Of a DNA stretch of 32,907 nucleotides, positions 1 to 9,396 are shown piece by piece. The stretch spans positions 1-32,907 of the forward strand of contig CAILQK010000020.1 of NCBI GenBank assembly GCA_903836265.1. Reading direction: 5' to 3'. The position numbers and the translations under genes are program-made. Numbering within the stretch: position 1 is the stretch's first letter; each line of letters starts with the position of its first letter. Source of the DNA: an uncultured Bacteroidota bacterium. Its GTDB lineage: Bacteria > Bacteroidota > Bacteroidia > Chitinophagales > Saprospiraceae. A model generated the notes under the pieces. It worked only from the letters and a program-made list of their open reading frames with translations. It was not told the origin of the DNA and did not search any database.

Positions 1-1
1 A

Positions 2-613
2 GAAATTTCAGAAAAACTGGGAGTTTCACGCAATACAGTGCGTTTTGCCATCAGCAAACTGGTACACGATGGACTCCTGATCAGACGGAAGGGCATTGGA
101 ACCATGGTAGCTCCCAAACGGATACCAACCCGTCTTGACAGCTGGTGGAGTTTTACCCGCGAGATGCAAAGCCGTGGAATTGAAGTCGTGAACTACGAAA
201 TTGACGTTCGCATTGTGCGGGCGGGTGAGGAGGCGGCTGAAGCGCTGCACGTCAATCAGGGAGCTACTCTGGTGGAAGTACTGCGCCTGCGTGGAACAGA
301 ATCCGGTCCCAGCCTGCTGACAATCTCCAGCTTTCATCCGAGGCTGAAAATGACTGGTCATGAGGATTTCTACAGGCCGATGTACCAGATGCTTGAGGAA
401 GATCTGGGGGTAATCGCCGCATTTTCCAGAGAAGAAATCAGCGCCATATCTGCTGACGAGTGGCTCGCCGACAAACTGAACCTGGATGTGGGTGATCCGG
501 TACTCTTCCGCCGGCGCATCGTCAGTGACACCGACGGACAGCTAATTGAGTACAACAAGGTATATTACAAGGGTGACGGTTTCAGTTACTCTATTGATAT
601 AGCCAGAAGCTGA
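2..613 (+). CDS. GntR-family transcriptional regulator with UTRA domain (5' partial)
   Basis: The reading frame is open from base 2, so the true start lies left of the window; 203 residues are visible. The first visible residues (EISEKLGVSRNTVRFAISKL) are the recognition part of a GntR winged helix-turn-helix. They are followed by the wing segment DGLLIRRKGIGTMVA. From about residue 45 to the end the protein resembles the UTRA effector-binding domain of the HutC subfamily, with typical elements such as GATLVEVLRLR and DPVLFRRRIV, ending in a YSIDIAR-like strand. UTRA domains usually bind a small sugar or sugar phosphate and change DNA affinity. The stop lies 55 nt before susC, so it probably regulates the mannose locus that follows; the ligand is inferred only. 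I see no convincing operator in the 55-nt gap. The internal GTG at 38 is not a credible start because it would cut the helix-turn-helix. Confidence 0.9.
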   Translation, partial: EISEKLGVSRNTVRFAISKLVHDGLLIRRKGIGTMVAPKRIPTRLDSWWSFTREMQSRGIEVVNYEIDVRIVRAGEEAAEALHVNQGATLVEVLRLRGTESGPSLLTISSFHPRLKMTGHEDFYRPMYQMLEEDLGVIAAFSREEISAISADEWLADKLNLDVGDPVLFRRRIVSDTDGQLIEYNKVYYKGDGFSYSIDIARS

Positions 614-668
614 CACTTTCTTTTCATTCATTTCCGGCATGGATACAATTTCATAAAAAACTGCTCGC

Positions 669-3600
669 ATGAGATACTTTTTACCAGTACTGCTAATTTT
701 TTGCAGCCTGAACACCCTCTTTTCACAGGCGCTGTCCGGAAAGGTAACCTCCTCGGAAGACGGTCAGCCGCTCACCGGTGTGACAGTAGCTGTAAAAGGC
801 ACTTCAAACGGCACTGCCACCGATGCGACCGGATCATTTTCTGTCAATTGCCAGAAGGGATCCACGCTCGTCTTCTCCTACACCGGATTTCAGACCAGAA
901 CACTGACTGTCGGGGATGAACAAAATATCACTGTTGTACTGGAGTCGTCGTCGTCGCTGCTGCAGGACGTCGTGGTTGTAGCGTACGGAACAGTGAAGAA
1001 GAGTGACCTTACCGGCTCAGTTTCTTCTATCACTGCAGAAGACCTGGTGAAAACGGCGCCGGTTTCGCTGGATCAGGCCATCCAGGGTCGCGCGGCGGGC
1101 GTACAGGTCACGCAGGTGAGCGGGCGCCCGGGAGGCGAAACTTCTATCCGGATCAGAGGAAGCAGCTCTGTCAATGCGGGTAATGAACCATTGTATGTGG
1201 TGGACGGCATGCTCATCACCAGCGATAACGGCCAGACCAACGCCGGCGGCATTGCAGGATCAGGGCTCAACGGCCTGTCAGCTATTTCGCCAGCCGATAT
1301 CGAGCGTATTGAAATATTGAAAGACGCTTCGGCAACCGCACTGTATGGTTCGAGAGGCTCAAACGGGGTCGTACTCATTACTACCAAAAGAGGCAAAGCC
1401 GGCCAGTCAGGGATGTCTTTCGATACCTATTACGGCATACAGCAGGTGTCCCGGAAACTTGAAATGCTTGACGGTGAAGGTTTCGCCAACTATATCAACA
1501 ACTACAGTCTGGACGCCAAACTGCCGCTGGATGTGCGCTACCTGATTCCTGAGAATATCGGCAAGGGTACCGACTGGCAGGATGCCATATTCCGTACAGC
1601 GCCCATGCAAAGTTATCAGCTGAGCACGTATGGCGGCTCCGAAAACGGTCAGTATTCCATCAGCGGAGGCTATTTCAAACAGGATGGAATTATCCTGAAT
1701 TCAGATTTTGAACGATACAGCTTCAGAAGCAATCTGGATCAGAAAATCGGGAAGCGTATCAAAGTGGGCAGCAACCTGAGTGTCAGCTTCATCAAGTCAA
1801 ACGGTGTACTGACTGGTGCACAAAGCGCAGGAACAGGCACCCTGCTGCCGGGCGCCACCACCTCTGCCCTGCTCTTCCCTCCCACCCTGCCAGTACTTGA
1901 CCCTGCCCGCGCAGGTGGTTATACTTTTCAGGATGATCGCGGAAGAAACACAGGCAACCCTGTGGCTGATGCCCGTGAAACTGACAATATCTCCAATTAT
2001 GGCCGGGCCATAGCCAATGCCTATGCTTCGTACATGATTGTTCCCGGACTTACCCTGAAGGCCAGTCTGGGGGTTGACGGATTTTCGTCAAAAGACAACC
2101 GCTTTGTGCCGAACTTCCTGAAGAGAGGCGAGCCCAGCAATGGCTCCGCAGTAGTAGCCACTGCGGGAGGTATCAGCTGGCTCACAGAATACACCCTGCA
2201 GTACAACAAGTCACTGGGTGAAAGACACAACTTTGATGCGTTGATCGGAAACACCTATCAGGGCTTCCACTCGCAGCGCCTTTTCGCCTTTTCCCTTGAT
2301 TTCCCGGACAACAGAACAGGCTGGCACAGTCTGAGCGCCGGACAAAATCCGCAACCGGCAGGCACGGGTGAACTGACATGGGGTATCATTTCATACCTCG
2401 GCAGGGTCAATTACGCTTTCGACAACCGGCTGCTGGTAACACTGACCGGCCGCGTGGACGGTGCCTCAAAATTTGGTATCAACGACAAATACGGCTTTTT
2501 CCCCTCGGGATCCATTGCCTGGAAACTGCACGAAGAGGAGTTCCTGAAAGATGTAAACTGGCTTTACAGCCTTAAAACACGCCTCAGTTACGGGGTAATC
2601 GGAAACCAGGAAATCGCACCTTATTCGTCGCTGGCAACGGTGGGCGCTATCGGTCAGGGCACATTCAACAACTCGGAATCCTATATCGGACAGGAGCCGC
2701 TCCGCTACCCCAATCCGGATCTGCGCTGGGAAAGAACCTCCCAGTTCGACTTCGGTGTGGATGCCGAATTTGCCAGCGGACGATTCGGAGTTACACTCGA
2801 CGTGTATCAGAAACAAACCTCCGACCTGCTGCTCTACACCCCGCTTCCTGCCACTTCAGGCTTTACCGGGGCACTGTACAATATTGGTGGACTTCGCAAT
2901 CGCGGTTTTGAAGCAGCCCTGAATTCACACAATACAACCGGCCGGGTAAAATGGGAAACCAGCCTGAACTTTTCCATCAACCGGAATGAAATAACAGAAC
3001 TCGCACAGGGTACCGATATTCCGGTTCCGGGAGTACTCACTGTGCCAAGCGGATGGAGCATCCTGCGGGTTGGTCAACCCATCGGAACTTTTTTCGGCCT
3101 TACTTCAGATGGTATTTTCCAGTCCGACGAAGAAGCACAGAACAGTCCGCACCTCAAAGGTCAGAATCCCAAAGCCGGCGACCGCAAATACCGGGATATC
3201 AACGGAAGAAATGCGCAGGGCATACTCACCGGCCTGCCCGACGGAGTTATTGACGAGGCCGACCGCTCTGTTATTGGCAACGCTACCCCCGCTTTCATCT
3301 GGGGTATGACAAACAGTCTGAGCTGGAAGAACTTTGATCTTTCCGTATTCCTGCAGGGAGTACAGGGCGCCGAAGTGGTGAATGCCTACCTGTTTGAAAT
3401 AGGCTCACTGAACGGTGAGACCAACGTGCTGCGCGAATTTTACGATAACCGCTGGACACCGGAGAACCCGAATAACGAGTACACCAAAGTAAATCCTTCA
3501 GAGCGCAATGTATTCAGCGATGCCCAGGTGGAAGACGCCTCGTTTCTGCGGGTCAAAAACGTGACAATCGGATATAACCTTCCTGAAAAGTCGCTGAAAA

Positions 3601-3782
3601 AGATGAAATTCGGCAAATTCAGGATTTACGGCAGCGCCAACAACCTTTACACGCTGACCGGATACAGAGGCTATGATCCGGAGGTAAACGCTTTCGGGCA
3701 AAGTCACCTGCTGCAGGGAATAGACTATGGCGGATACCCCCTTGCTCGCTCCTTCGTGGGTGGTGTACAGATTTCATTCTGA
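669..3782 (+). CDS. susC: SusC/RagA-family TonB-dependent outer-membrane transporter
   Basis: The protein has 1037 residues, the usual size for SusC. It begins with a signal peptide ending near LFSQA, followed by a carboxypeptidase-regulatory-like domain (about residues 22-95, with GTSNGTATDATGSFSV). The family TonB-box region VVVVAYGTVKKSDLTGSV follows. The plug domain spans about 115-235, with signature stretches IRIRGSSSVNAGNEPLYVVDG and EILKDASATALYGSRGSNGV. The remainder is the 22-strand barrel ending in GGVQISF, a typical terminal aromatic. It imports oligosaccharides through the outer membrane using TonB energy, with SusD as the lid. SusD follows after 26 nt and a GntR gene lies upstream. 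The neighbouring GH92 mannosidase and mannose-6-phosphate isomerase suggest an alpha-mannoside substrate, an inference from context. Gene symbol is used in the family sense. Confidence 0.96.
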   Translation: MRYFLPVLLIFCSLNTLFSQALSGKVTSSEDGQPLTGVTVAVKGTSNGTATDATGSFSVNCQKGSTLVFSYTGFQTRTLTVGDEQNITVVLESSSSLLQDVVVVAYGTVKKSDLTGSVSSITAEDLVKTAPVSLDQAIQGRAAGVQVTQVSGRPGGETSIRIRGSSSVNAGNEPLYVVDGMLITSDNGQTNAGGIAGSGLNGLSAISPADIERIEILKDASATALYGSRGSNGVVLITTKRGKAGQSGMSFDTYYGIQQVSRKLEMLDGEGFANYINNYSLDAKLPLDVRYLIPENIGKGTDWQDAIFRTAPMQSYQLSTYGGSENGQYSISGGYFKQDGIILNSDFERYSFRSNLDQKIGKRIKVGSNLSVSFIKSNGVLTGAQSAGTGTLLPGATTSALLFPPTLPVLDPARAGGYTFQDDRGRNTGNPVADARETDNISNYGRAIANAYASYMIVPGLTLKASLGVDGFSSKDNRFVPNFLKRGEPSNGSAVVATAGGISWLTEYTLQYNKSLGERHNFDALIGNTYQGFHSQRLFAFSLDFPDNRTGWHSLSAGQNPQPAGTGELTWGIISYLGRVNYAFDNRLLVTLTGRVDGASKFGINDKYGFFPSGSIAWKLHEEEFLKDVNWLYSLKTRLSYGVIGNQEIAPYSSLATVGAIGQGTFNNSESYIGQEPLRYPNPDLRWERTSQFDFGVDAEFASGRFGVTLDVYQKQTSDLLLYTPLPATSGFTGALYNIGGLRNRGFEAALNSHNTTGRVKWETSLNFSINRNEITELAQGTDIPVPGVLTVPSGWSILRVGQPIGTFFGLTSDGIFQSDEEAQNSPHLKGQNPKAGDRKYRDINGRNAQGILTGLPDGVIDEADRSVIGNATPAFIWGMTNSLSWKNFDLSVFLQGVQGAEVVNAYLFEIGSLNGETNVLREFYDNRWTPENPNNEYTKVNPSERNVFSDAQVEDASFLRVKNVTIGYNLPEKSLKKMKFGKFRIYGSANNLYTLTGYRGYDPEVNAFGQSHLLQGIDYGGYPLARSFVGGVQISF

Positions 3783-3808
3783 GTTCAAACTTTCAATTGA
3801 AAAACAAC

Positions 3809-5287
3809 ATGAGATATATAATTGTACTCTTGCTGATTGCCGCCAGTTTCATGGCATGCAGGCACCTGCTCGACGAAGACCCGAAAGATCAGGTTTTCGT
3901 TGACAACTTCTTCCAGACTGAGAACGATGCCACTGCGGCAGTCAACTCTGTTTATGCCATCCTGAATGCCACCAGTTCAGCACCCACATTCGGGGGTGTT
4001 TACTTCAGTACCTACTGGGTTACCATGGGGCTCTGTTCGGACGAGATGGACAACCGCCTGCCCGCTGTTGACCTCAATGAACTGAACTCATTCACCCACA
4101 AGCCAGTAAATGCTTCCCTGTACGATTTCTGGGTGCTGGCGTACAAAGGCATCAATAACGCCAACTTTGCTATTGAGGGTATTCCGGGAATTCAGTCAAC
4201 CGACACCTACAAGAATCAGCGAATCGGAGAAGCGCGCTTCCTGCGTGCAATCCTTTATTTCGATCTCACCAGATGGTTCGGAGATGTACCGCTGGTAGTA
4301 ACACAAAATGGCGAACTCAGACCCCCAAGAGTCCCCAAAGCACAGGTTTATGCCCAAATTATTGATGATTTGACCTTTGCAGAGCAAAATCTGCCGGAAA
4401 GCTATTCAGCAGGAAACGGTCTTGGCAGGGCTACACGCGGTGCAGCTTCCGGTGTGCTGGCGAAAGTATATCTGTACAACCGGGAGTGGCAGAAATGCGT
4501 GGATCAGTGCAATAAAGTAATCAGTTCAGGCAAGTACGGATTGTATCAGGATTACGCAGAGGCATTCAGGGTGCCGAATGAAAACGGAAAGGAAACACTG
4601 TTCAGCATCGGATTTGGCACGGCCAACAACAGCATCTCGTTCTGGGAGGCAGGTCAGTTCAACGTCAGGCTGCTGCCCCGCGAACTGAAAGGACAGATAC
4701 CGGGAGTGAACGCACAGGGCTGGCAGGTGGCAACACAGGCGCTCTACGACAGCTACAATGCGCAGGATCGCCGCAGGGAGGTTACACTGCTCACCAGAAT
4801 AAACAATCAGGATGGTACCACTACTACGGTGGAGCCACACTTTCAGAAGTACTGGGACAGGGTAAACGAACCACTGGCCGGCAACACGGAGCACGATTTC
4901 CCTTACCTGCGCTATGCGGATATACTGCTGATGAAAGCAGAAGCGCTGAACGAACTGAACAACGGCCCCACCAGTGAGGCTTACGATGCCATCAATCAGG
5001 TACGCAGGCGCGCGCGATTCAACGGAACCGCCGAGTTGCCCATCCTGCCTGATTTGCAGGGATTATCGTACCAGTCGTTCAGAGATGCCCTGCTCAGCGA
5101 ACGTCGCTGGGAATTTGCGGCAGAAGGGCACCGATGGTTTGACCTGACCCGCTTCGGAAAACTGGAGGCGCTGGTACCACTTGCCAAATCCGGCGTACAG
5201 CCACAAACCTTTCACTACCTGTTTCCGGTTCCTCAGACGGAGATTGATCTGAACCAGAACCTTCTTCCGCAAAATCAGGGATATTAA
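3809..5287 (+). CDS. susD: SusD/RagB-family outer-membrane glycan-binding lipoprotein
   Basis: I chose the ATG at 3809 (492 residues) over an in-frame TTG at 3797, because it puts a clean lipoprotein signal at the N-terminus: hydrophobic stretch then FMAC, with Cys17 as the lipid-anchored residue. The family hallmarks are present: a TPR-like alpha-helical fold with RIGEARFLRAILYFDLTRWFG near residue 140, and a C-terminal RWEFAAEGHRWFDLTRFGKLE segment (starting near residue 432) followed by LFPVPQTEIDLN, both diagnostic of SusD. SusD sits on the outer face of the SusC barrel and delivers glycan to it. The gene follows susC by 26 nt and precedes the sugar kinase by 11 nt, so it is probably co-transcribed with both. 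Confidence 0.96.
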   Translation: MRYIIVLLLIAASFMACRHLLDEDPKDQVFVDNFFQTENDATAAVNSVYAILNATSSAPTFGGVYFSTYWVTMGLCSDEMDNRLPAVDLNELNSFTHKPVNASLYDFWVLAYKGINNANFAIEGIPGIQSTDTYKNQRIGEARFLRAILYFDLTRWFGDVPLVVTQNGELRPPRVPKAQVYAQIIDDLTFAEQNLPESYSAGNGLGRATRGAASGVLAKVYLYNREWQKCVDQCNKVISSGKYGLYQDYAEAFRVPNENGKETLFSIGFGTANNSISFWEAGQFNVRLLPRELKGQIPGVNAQGWQVATQALYDSYNAQDRRREVTLLTRINNQDGTTTTVEPHFQKYWDRVNEPLAGNTEHDFPYLRYADILLMKAEALNELNNGPTSEAYDAINQVRRRARFNGTAELPILPDLQGLSYQSFRDALLSERRWEFAAEGHRWFDLTRFGKLEALVPLAKSGVQPQTFHYLFPVPQTEIDLNQNLLPQNQGY

Positions 5288-5298
5288 AATTCGAAAAT

Positions 5299-6237
5299 AT
5301 GCCGGTTGTAGCAATGGATCTGGGTGGTACCCGGATCAAATTCGGAGTCATTGATGAAGGCAGGCTGGTTTCAACAGCAAGTATTGTTGTTCCTTCCAGC
5401 GAACATTTCGCAGCCGTGCTGCCCGATATTGAGCGGCAGATAGACACAATGCTGCAGGAGGGCGGATACAACTCGCTGCAGGGAGTAGGTATGGCTTTCC
5501 CGACTATTGTGGACAGTGACAATATGAAACTGCTCTACAAGTACGTCAAATACAACGATGCCAACGATCTCGATCTGAAAGGCTGGGCCCGCGACAGGTG
5601 GAATGCCCCGCTTGCCATGGAAAACGACGCCCGGGCTGCCCTGGTGGGAGAATGGCAGTACGGTGCCGGACAAGGCTCCGACAATCTGGTGATGATTACG
5701 ATCGGAACAGGCGTGGGGTCGGCGGCCCTGATGAATGGCCAGTTGCTCAAAGGTACCAACTACCTGGCAGGCAACATCGGCGGGCATCAGATAATCCGCT
5801 TTGACGGTGAAAGATGCAACTGCGGCAATACAGGTTGTCTGGAAAGCGAGGCATCCTCCTGGGCACTGCCTGACATTCTGAAAAAACACCCCGGATATGC
5901 AGGAAGCGCTTACGATGCCGGAGCAGAACGCCCTGATTTCGAGGCTGTTTTCCGGCTGGCCGGTGCCGGCGACGCATTTTCACTCTCTGTCAGAAACCGC
6001 TGTATGGATGTGTGGTTCAACGGCATTCTCAATCTCGTATTCTCGTTCGACCCTGAAAAAGTCATTATCGGCGGGGGTGTCATGCACAGCGCAGATGTGA
6101 TTCTGCCCTATATTCAGCATAAAATTGACCATGCCTCATGGCTTCCTGCCCATCCGGCCCGCCTGGTGGCAGCACAGCAGCCCGACTGGGCCGGTGTACT
6201 CGGCGCAGGTTATCTGGCATCCCGGACAACCTTTTAA
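5299..6237 (+). CDS. ROK-family sugar kinase (probable mannose/glucose kinase)
   Basis: The protein has 312 residues, typical for ROK kinases. It shows the N-terminal phosphate loop MDLGGTRIKFGV (Asp7), the catalytic region ENDARAA with probable catalytic base Asp110, the second phosphate motif TIGTGVGS (134-141), and the zinc cluster CNCGNTGCLES (Cys173, Cys175, Cys180) preceded by His163. ROK enzymes phosphorylate hexoses with ATP in the cytoplasm. The usual GExGH sugar-binding motif reads GNIGGH here, so the Glu that commonly contacts the sugar is absent; this may be a lineage trait or affect specificity. It sits 11 nt after susD and 17 nt before the mannose-6-phosphate isomerase gene, which suggests it makes mannose-6-phosphate. 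That substrate is inferred from context; glucose or fructose kinase activity is possible. Confidence 0.9.
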   Translation: MPVVAMDLGGTRIKFGVIDEGRLVSTASIVVPSSEHFAAVLPDIERQIDTMLQEGGYNSLQGVGMAFPTIVDSDNMKLLYKYVKYNDANDLDLKGWARDRWNAPLAMENDARAALVGEWQYGAGQGSDNLVMITIGTGVGSAALMNGQLLKGTNYLAGNIGGHQIIRFDGERCNCGNTGCLESEASSWALPDILKKHPGYAGSAYDAGAERPDFEAVFRLAGAGDAFSLSVRNRCMDVWFNGILNLVFSFDPEKVIIGGGVMHSADVILPYIQHKIDHASWLPAHPARLVAAQQPDWAGVLGAGYLASRTTF

Positions 6238-6254
6238 TCTTTAACAATTCAGCT

Positions 6255-8000
6255 TTGAAATCAAATTACGACAAATATCCCAGGGTTAAAATAAATGGTT
6301 TCGCTGGCCAATGTACGGCCGGCTGGAGCGATATTGCTTCAAAATTAAGGCAAACAGACCCCGGGAGCAAGCGCCCCGTGATTGTTATCGAAACCTATCC
6401 GGGCGTGCATGACACCGAAATCCTGCAGGCAATTCGGGAGCAACTCAAACCGGAGAAACTGATTATGGCATCCGATGCCTTGCTCAGTCCGGGTGAAATT
6501 GACGCGCTCACCGGTCCCGACGTTACCGATGACCGTATATTCGGTTACATGACACGCCTGACAATCGAACGTTTTTTCAACCCGGAAAAACTGGAAGCAC
6601 TCAGAAATGATCTCGCGGACACGGAGGGACTGACCGTAGTTTACGGGACTGGTGCAACGCTGATCTGCGAGCGGCCGGACGTACTGGTTTATGCAGATAT
6701 AGCCCGCTGGGAGATTCAGTTGCGCATGCGCAGGAATGAAGTGCCAAATTTCGGCGTGGACAACCACGGACTTGAGTTTTCACGCATGTACAAACGAGCC
6801 TATTTCGTGGACTGGCGGGTGGCTGACCGGCTCAAGCGAAAAATCATGTCGCGTATAGACTTCCTGCTCGACACCAACAGGCCAGGCTCTCCACGGATGA
6901 TAACCGGAGAAGCGTTCCGGAAAGCACTTGAAATCACTGTCAGACAACCTTTCAGAGTGGTTCCATTTTTCGATCCCGGTCCGTGGGGAGGCCAATGGAT
7001 GAAAGAAGTGTGCGATCTGGACCGGTCGCAGCTGAACTACGCCTGGTGTTTCGACTGTGTTCCGGAAGAGAACAGCCTGCTCCTCGACTTCGATGGAACC
7101 GAGGTTGAAATTCCATCAATCAACCTGGTTTTTTTTCAGCCTGAAAAATTGCTGGGAGAAAATGTACACGCCCGTTTCGGAGCAGAATTCCCTATTCGCT
7201 TCGATTTTCTGGACACCATGGGCGGCGGCAACCTCAGTCTGCAGGTACACCCCACCAATGAATACATCCGCGAACATTTTGGAATGAACTACACACAGGA
7301 TGAGAGTTACTACATGCTTGACACCGGTGATGACGCCTGCGTTTATCTTGGTTTGAAAGAAAGCACTGATCCGGATCAAATGCTGCAGGAACTGGAGGAA
7401 GCGCAACAGGGTGGAGCCCCATTCGAAGCTGACCGGCATGTGGCGCGCTGGCAGGTGAGAAAACACGACCATGTGCACATTCCCGCGGGAACGGTTCACT
7501 GTTCGGGGAAAAACAGCATGGTGCTGGAAATCAGCGCAACCCCGTATATCTTTACCTTCAAGCTGTGGGACTGGGGTCGCATGGGACTCGACGGCTTGCC
7601 CCGCGCCATCAACATCGAACACGGCAAGAAAAATATCAACTGGAACAGAAGAGAGCGGTGGGTGGAAAAAAACCTGATTGACAGGATAGAAACCATTGCA
7701 TCTGGCGACGGCTGGGCAATGGAGCGAACAGGACTTTACGAAACTGAGTTTATCGAAACACACCGGCACTGGTTTTCCAAAAAAGTATTTCACAACACCA
7801 ACGGCAACCTGAATGTACTGAACCTGGTGGAAGGACGCGAGGTTATCGTGGAGAGTCCGGCAGGTGCCTTTGAGCCTTTTGTTGTGCACTACGCCGAAAC
7901 ATTTATTGTACCCGCGGCAGTGGGTGAATATACCATCAGGCCATACGGAGAGGCCATCGGTATGCCCTGTGGAACCATCAAGGCATTTGTAAGGCCCTGA
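6255..8000 (+). CDS. Class I mannose-6-phosphate isomerase with extra N-terminal kinase-like domain
   Basis: The best start is TTG at 6255, giving 581 residues and a 17-nt gap after the kinase gene; the next in-frame ATG would remove over 70 residues. The C-terminal part (about 240-581) is a type I phosphomannose isomerase of the cupin fold. Probable metal ligands are Gln330 and His332 in NLSLQVHP, Glu350 in DESYYML, and His415 in HIPAGTVHCSG. It would convert mannose-6-phosphate to fructose-6-phosphate with zinc. The first 240 residues are not part of ordinary ManA. They resemble a nucleoside/uridine-kinase fold (VIVIETYPG, VLVYADIARWEIQLRMRRNE, MYKRAYFVDWRVADRLKR) but lack a Walker A GxxxxGKS loop. 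Total length is well above the roughly 320-390 of common bacterial enzymes. The isomerase assignment is strong; the N-terminal role is unknown. Confidence 0.9.
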   Translation: MKSNYDKYPRVKINGFAGQCTAGWSDIASKLRQTDPGSKRPVIVIETYPGVHDTEILQAIREQLKPEKLIMASDALLSPGEIDALTGPDVTDDRIFGYMTRLTIERFFNPEKLEALRNDLADTEGLTVVYGTGATLICERPDVLVYADIARWEIQLRMRRNEVPNFGVDNHGLEFSRMYKRAYFVDWRVADRLKRKIMSRIDFLLDTNRPGSPRMITGEAFRKALEITVRQPFRVVPFFDPGPWGGQWMKEVCDLDRSQLNYAWCFDCVPEENSLLLDFDGTEVEIPSINLVFFQPEKLLGENVHARFGAEFPIRFDFLDTMGGGNLSLQVHPTNEYIREHFGMNYTQDESYYMLDTGDDACVYLGLKESTDPDQMLQELEEAQQGGAPFEADRHVARWQVRKHDHVHIPAGTVHCSGKNSMVLEISATPYIFTFKLWDWGRMGLDGLPRAINIEHGKKNINWNRRERWVEKNLIDRIETIASGDGWAMERTGLYETEFIETHRHWFSKKVFHNTNGNLNVLNLVEGREVIVESPAGAFEPFVVHYAETFIVPAAVGEYTIRPYGEAIGMPCGTIKAFVRP

Positions 8001-8032
8001 AACATATTTTTAACGAACAAAATTTGTGTAAA

Positions 8033-9382
8033 ATGAGCAGTCAAGACACCACCAACATGCGTACCGTTTATCTGCTGACCGCTGTGGCAGCATTGGGCGG
8101 TTTACTGTTCGGATATGATACAGCTGTTATATCGGGAGCTATCGGATACCTGAAAATCCGGTTCGAACTCTCGGCCGTCATGACCGGATGGGCTGCTTCC
8201 AGCGCCATTATCGGTTGTATTTTCGGCGCCATGTTTGCGGGCTGGGCAAGCGACAGGTTCGGAAGAAAAAAAGTACTGATTCTGACTGCTGTTCTGTTTC
8301 TGGTATCTGCTGTTGGAGCCGCCGTGCCCGAAAGCCTGACACAGTTTGCCGTATTTCGCTTCATCGGTGGTTTGGGAATTGGTGCTGCATCCATGGTTTC
8401 ACCGCTGTACATCACCGAACTGGCTCCAGCTTCCATACGGGGCAAACTGGTTTCGTACTACCAGCTGGCTATTGTGATCGGGATCCTGGTCATCTTCTTC
8501 GTCAACACCCTCATTCAGGCATCCGGAGATGAAGCGTGGAATGTAGCATACGGATGGCGCTATATGATGGCATCCGGCATACCTCCTGCCCTGCTGTTTC
8601 TGGTATCGCTGCTTGCGGTGCCTGAAAGTCCGCGCTGGCTTTGTCGCGCAGGACGTGACGAAGAGGCGCTTGAAATCCTCACAAGAATCAATGGGGCCGG
8701 TCGTGCCGGTGAAATACTGAATGAAGTAAAGGAAACATTGCATGAAGAACAGGGTACATTAAGGGAATTATTCACCGGAAGGTTCAAAAAAGCCATTTTT
8801 GTTGGTATTGTCCTGTCTGTATTCTCTCAGGTACAGGGAATCAACGCCATTATGTACTACGCACCTGAAATTTTCAAGGCCGTGGGTGCAGGTACTGATG
8901 CAGCATTCCAGCAAACTGTCATTGTGGGTATTATCAACGTGCTCTTCACATTTGTCGCGATACAGTGGGTGGACAAACGGGGTCGGAAATCCCTGCTGCT
9001 CTGGGGGGGAGCCGGAATGGGTATCAGTCTGATGCTCGTTGGTATGGCATTCCGTTATGGCTGGACGGGATATGGACTCCTTCTGTTTATCCTGCTCTAT
9101 ATCGCCAGTTTTGCCGCTTCATACGGACCGGTCACGTGGGTGATCATTTCAGAGATATTCCCGATAAAAATGCGTGGGGTGGCCATGTCGGTAGCGACAT
9201 TCGCGCTCTGGGTGGCCGTGTATATTGTAACACAGATGTTCCCGGTACTGCTCGAGCAGGCCGGGCCGGCCAATACCTTCTTCATCTTCTGTGCCATGTC
9301 GGCCCTGGCATTCGTCTTTGTGCTGAAACAAACGCCGGAAACAAAGGGCCGTACACTGGAAGAAATCGAAAAATCCTGGTAA
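8033..9382 (+). CDS. MFS sugar permease, sugar-porter family
   Basis: The ATG at 8033 gives 449 residues and about twelve membrane spans; an in-frame TTG nine bases upstream is less likely. Signatures of the sugar-porter family (TC 2.A.1.1, relatives of XylE and GalP) are clear: GGLLFGYDTAVISGA in helix 1, GWASDRFGRKKVL after helix 2, VPESPRWL after helix 6, QVQGINAIMYYAPEIF in helix 7, WVDKRGRKSLL, and PETKGRTLEEIE at the end. Such proteins import monosaccharides by proton symport or facilitation across the inner membrane. It lies 32 nt after the isomerase and 14 nt before the GH92 mannosidase, so mannose is the likely substrate, an inference from context. Confidence 0.95.
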   Translation: MSSQDTTNMRTVYLLTAVAALGGLLFGYDTAVISGAIGYLKIRFELSAVMTGWAASSAIIGCIFGAMFAGWASDRFGRKKVLILTAVLFLVSAVGAAVPESLTQFAVFRFIGGLGIGAASMVSPLYITELAPASIRGKLVSYYQLAIVIGILVIFFVNTLIQASGDEAWNVAYGWRYMMASGIPPALLFLVSLLAVPESPRWLCRAGRDEEALEILTRINGAGRAGEILNEVKETLHEEQGTLRELFTGRFKKAIFVGIVLSVFSQVQGINAIMYYAPEIFKAVGAGTDAAFQQTVIVGIINVLFTFVAIQWVDKRGRKSLLLWGGAGMGISLMLVGMAFRYGWTGYGLLLFILLYIASFAASYGPVTWVIISEIFPIKMRGVAMSVATFALWVAVYIVTQMFPVLLEQAGPANTFFIFCAMSALAFVFVLKQTPETKGRTLEEIEKSW

Positions 9383-9396
9383 AACCGACTGAAACC

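Noticed and set aside
8965-9396. Upstream extension of the GH92 frame into the permease gene
   Set aside because: The extension is the permease gene read in another frame, and the ATG at 9397 starts a proper signal peptide.
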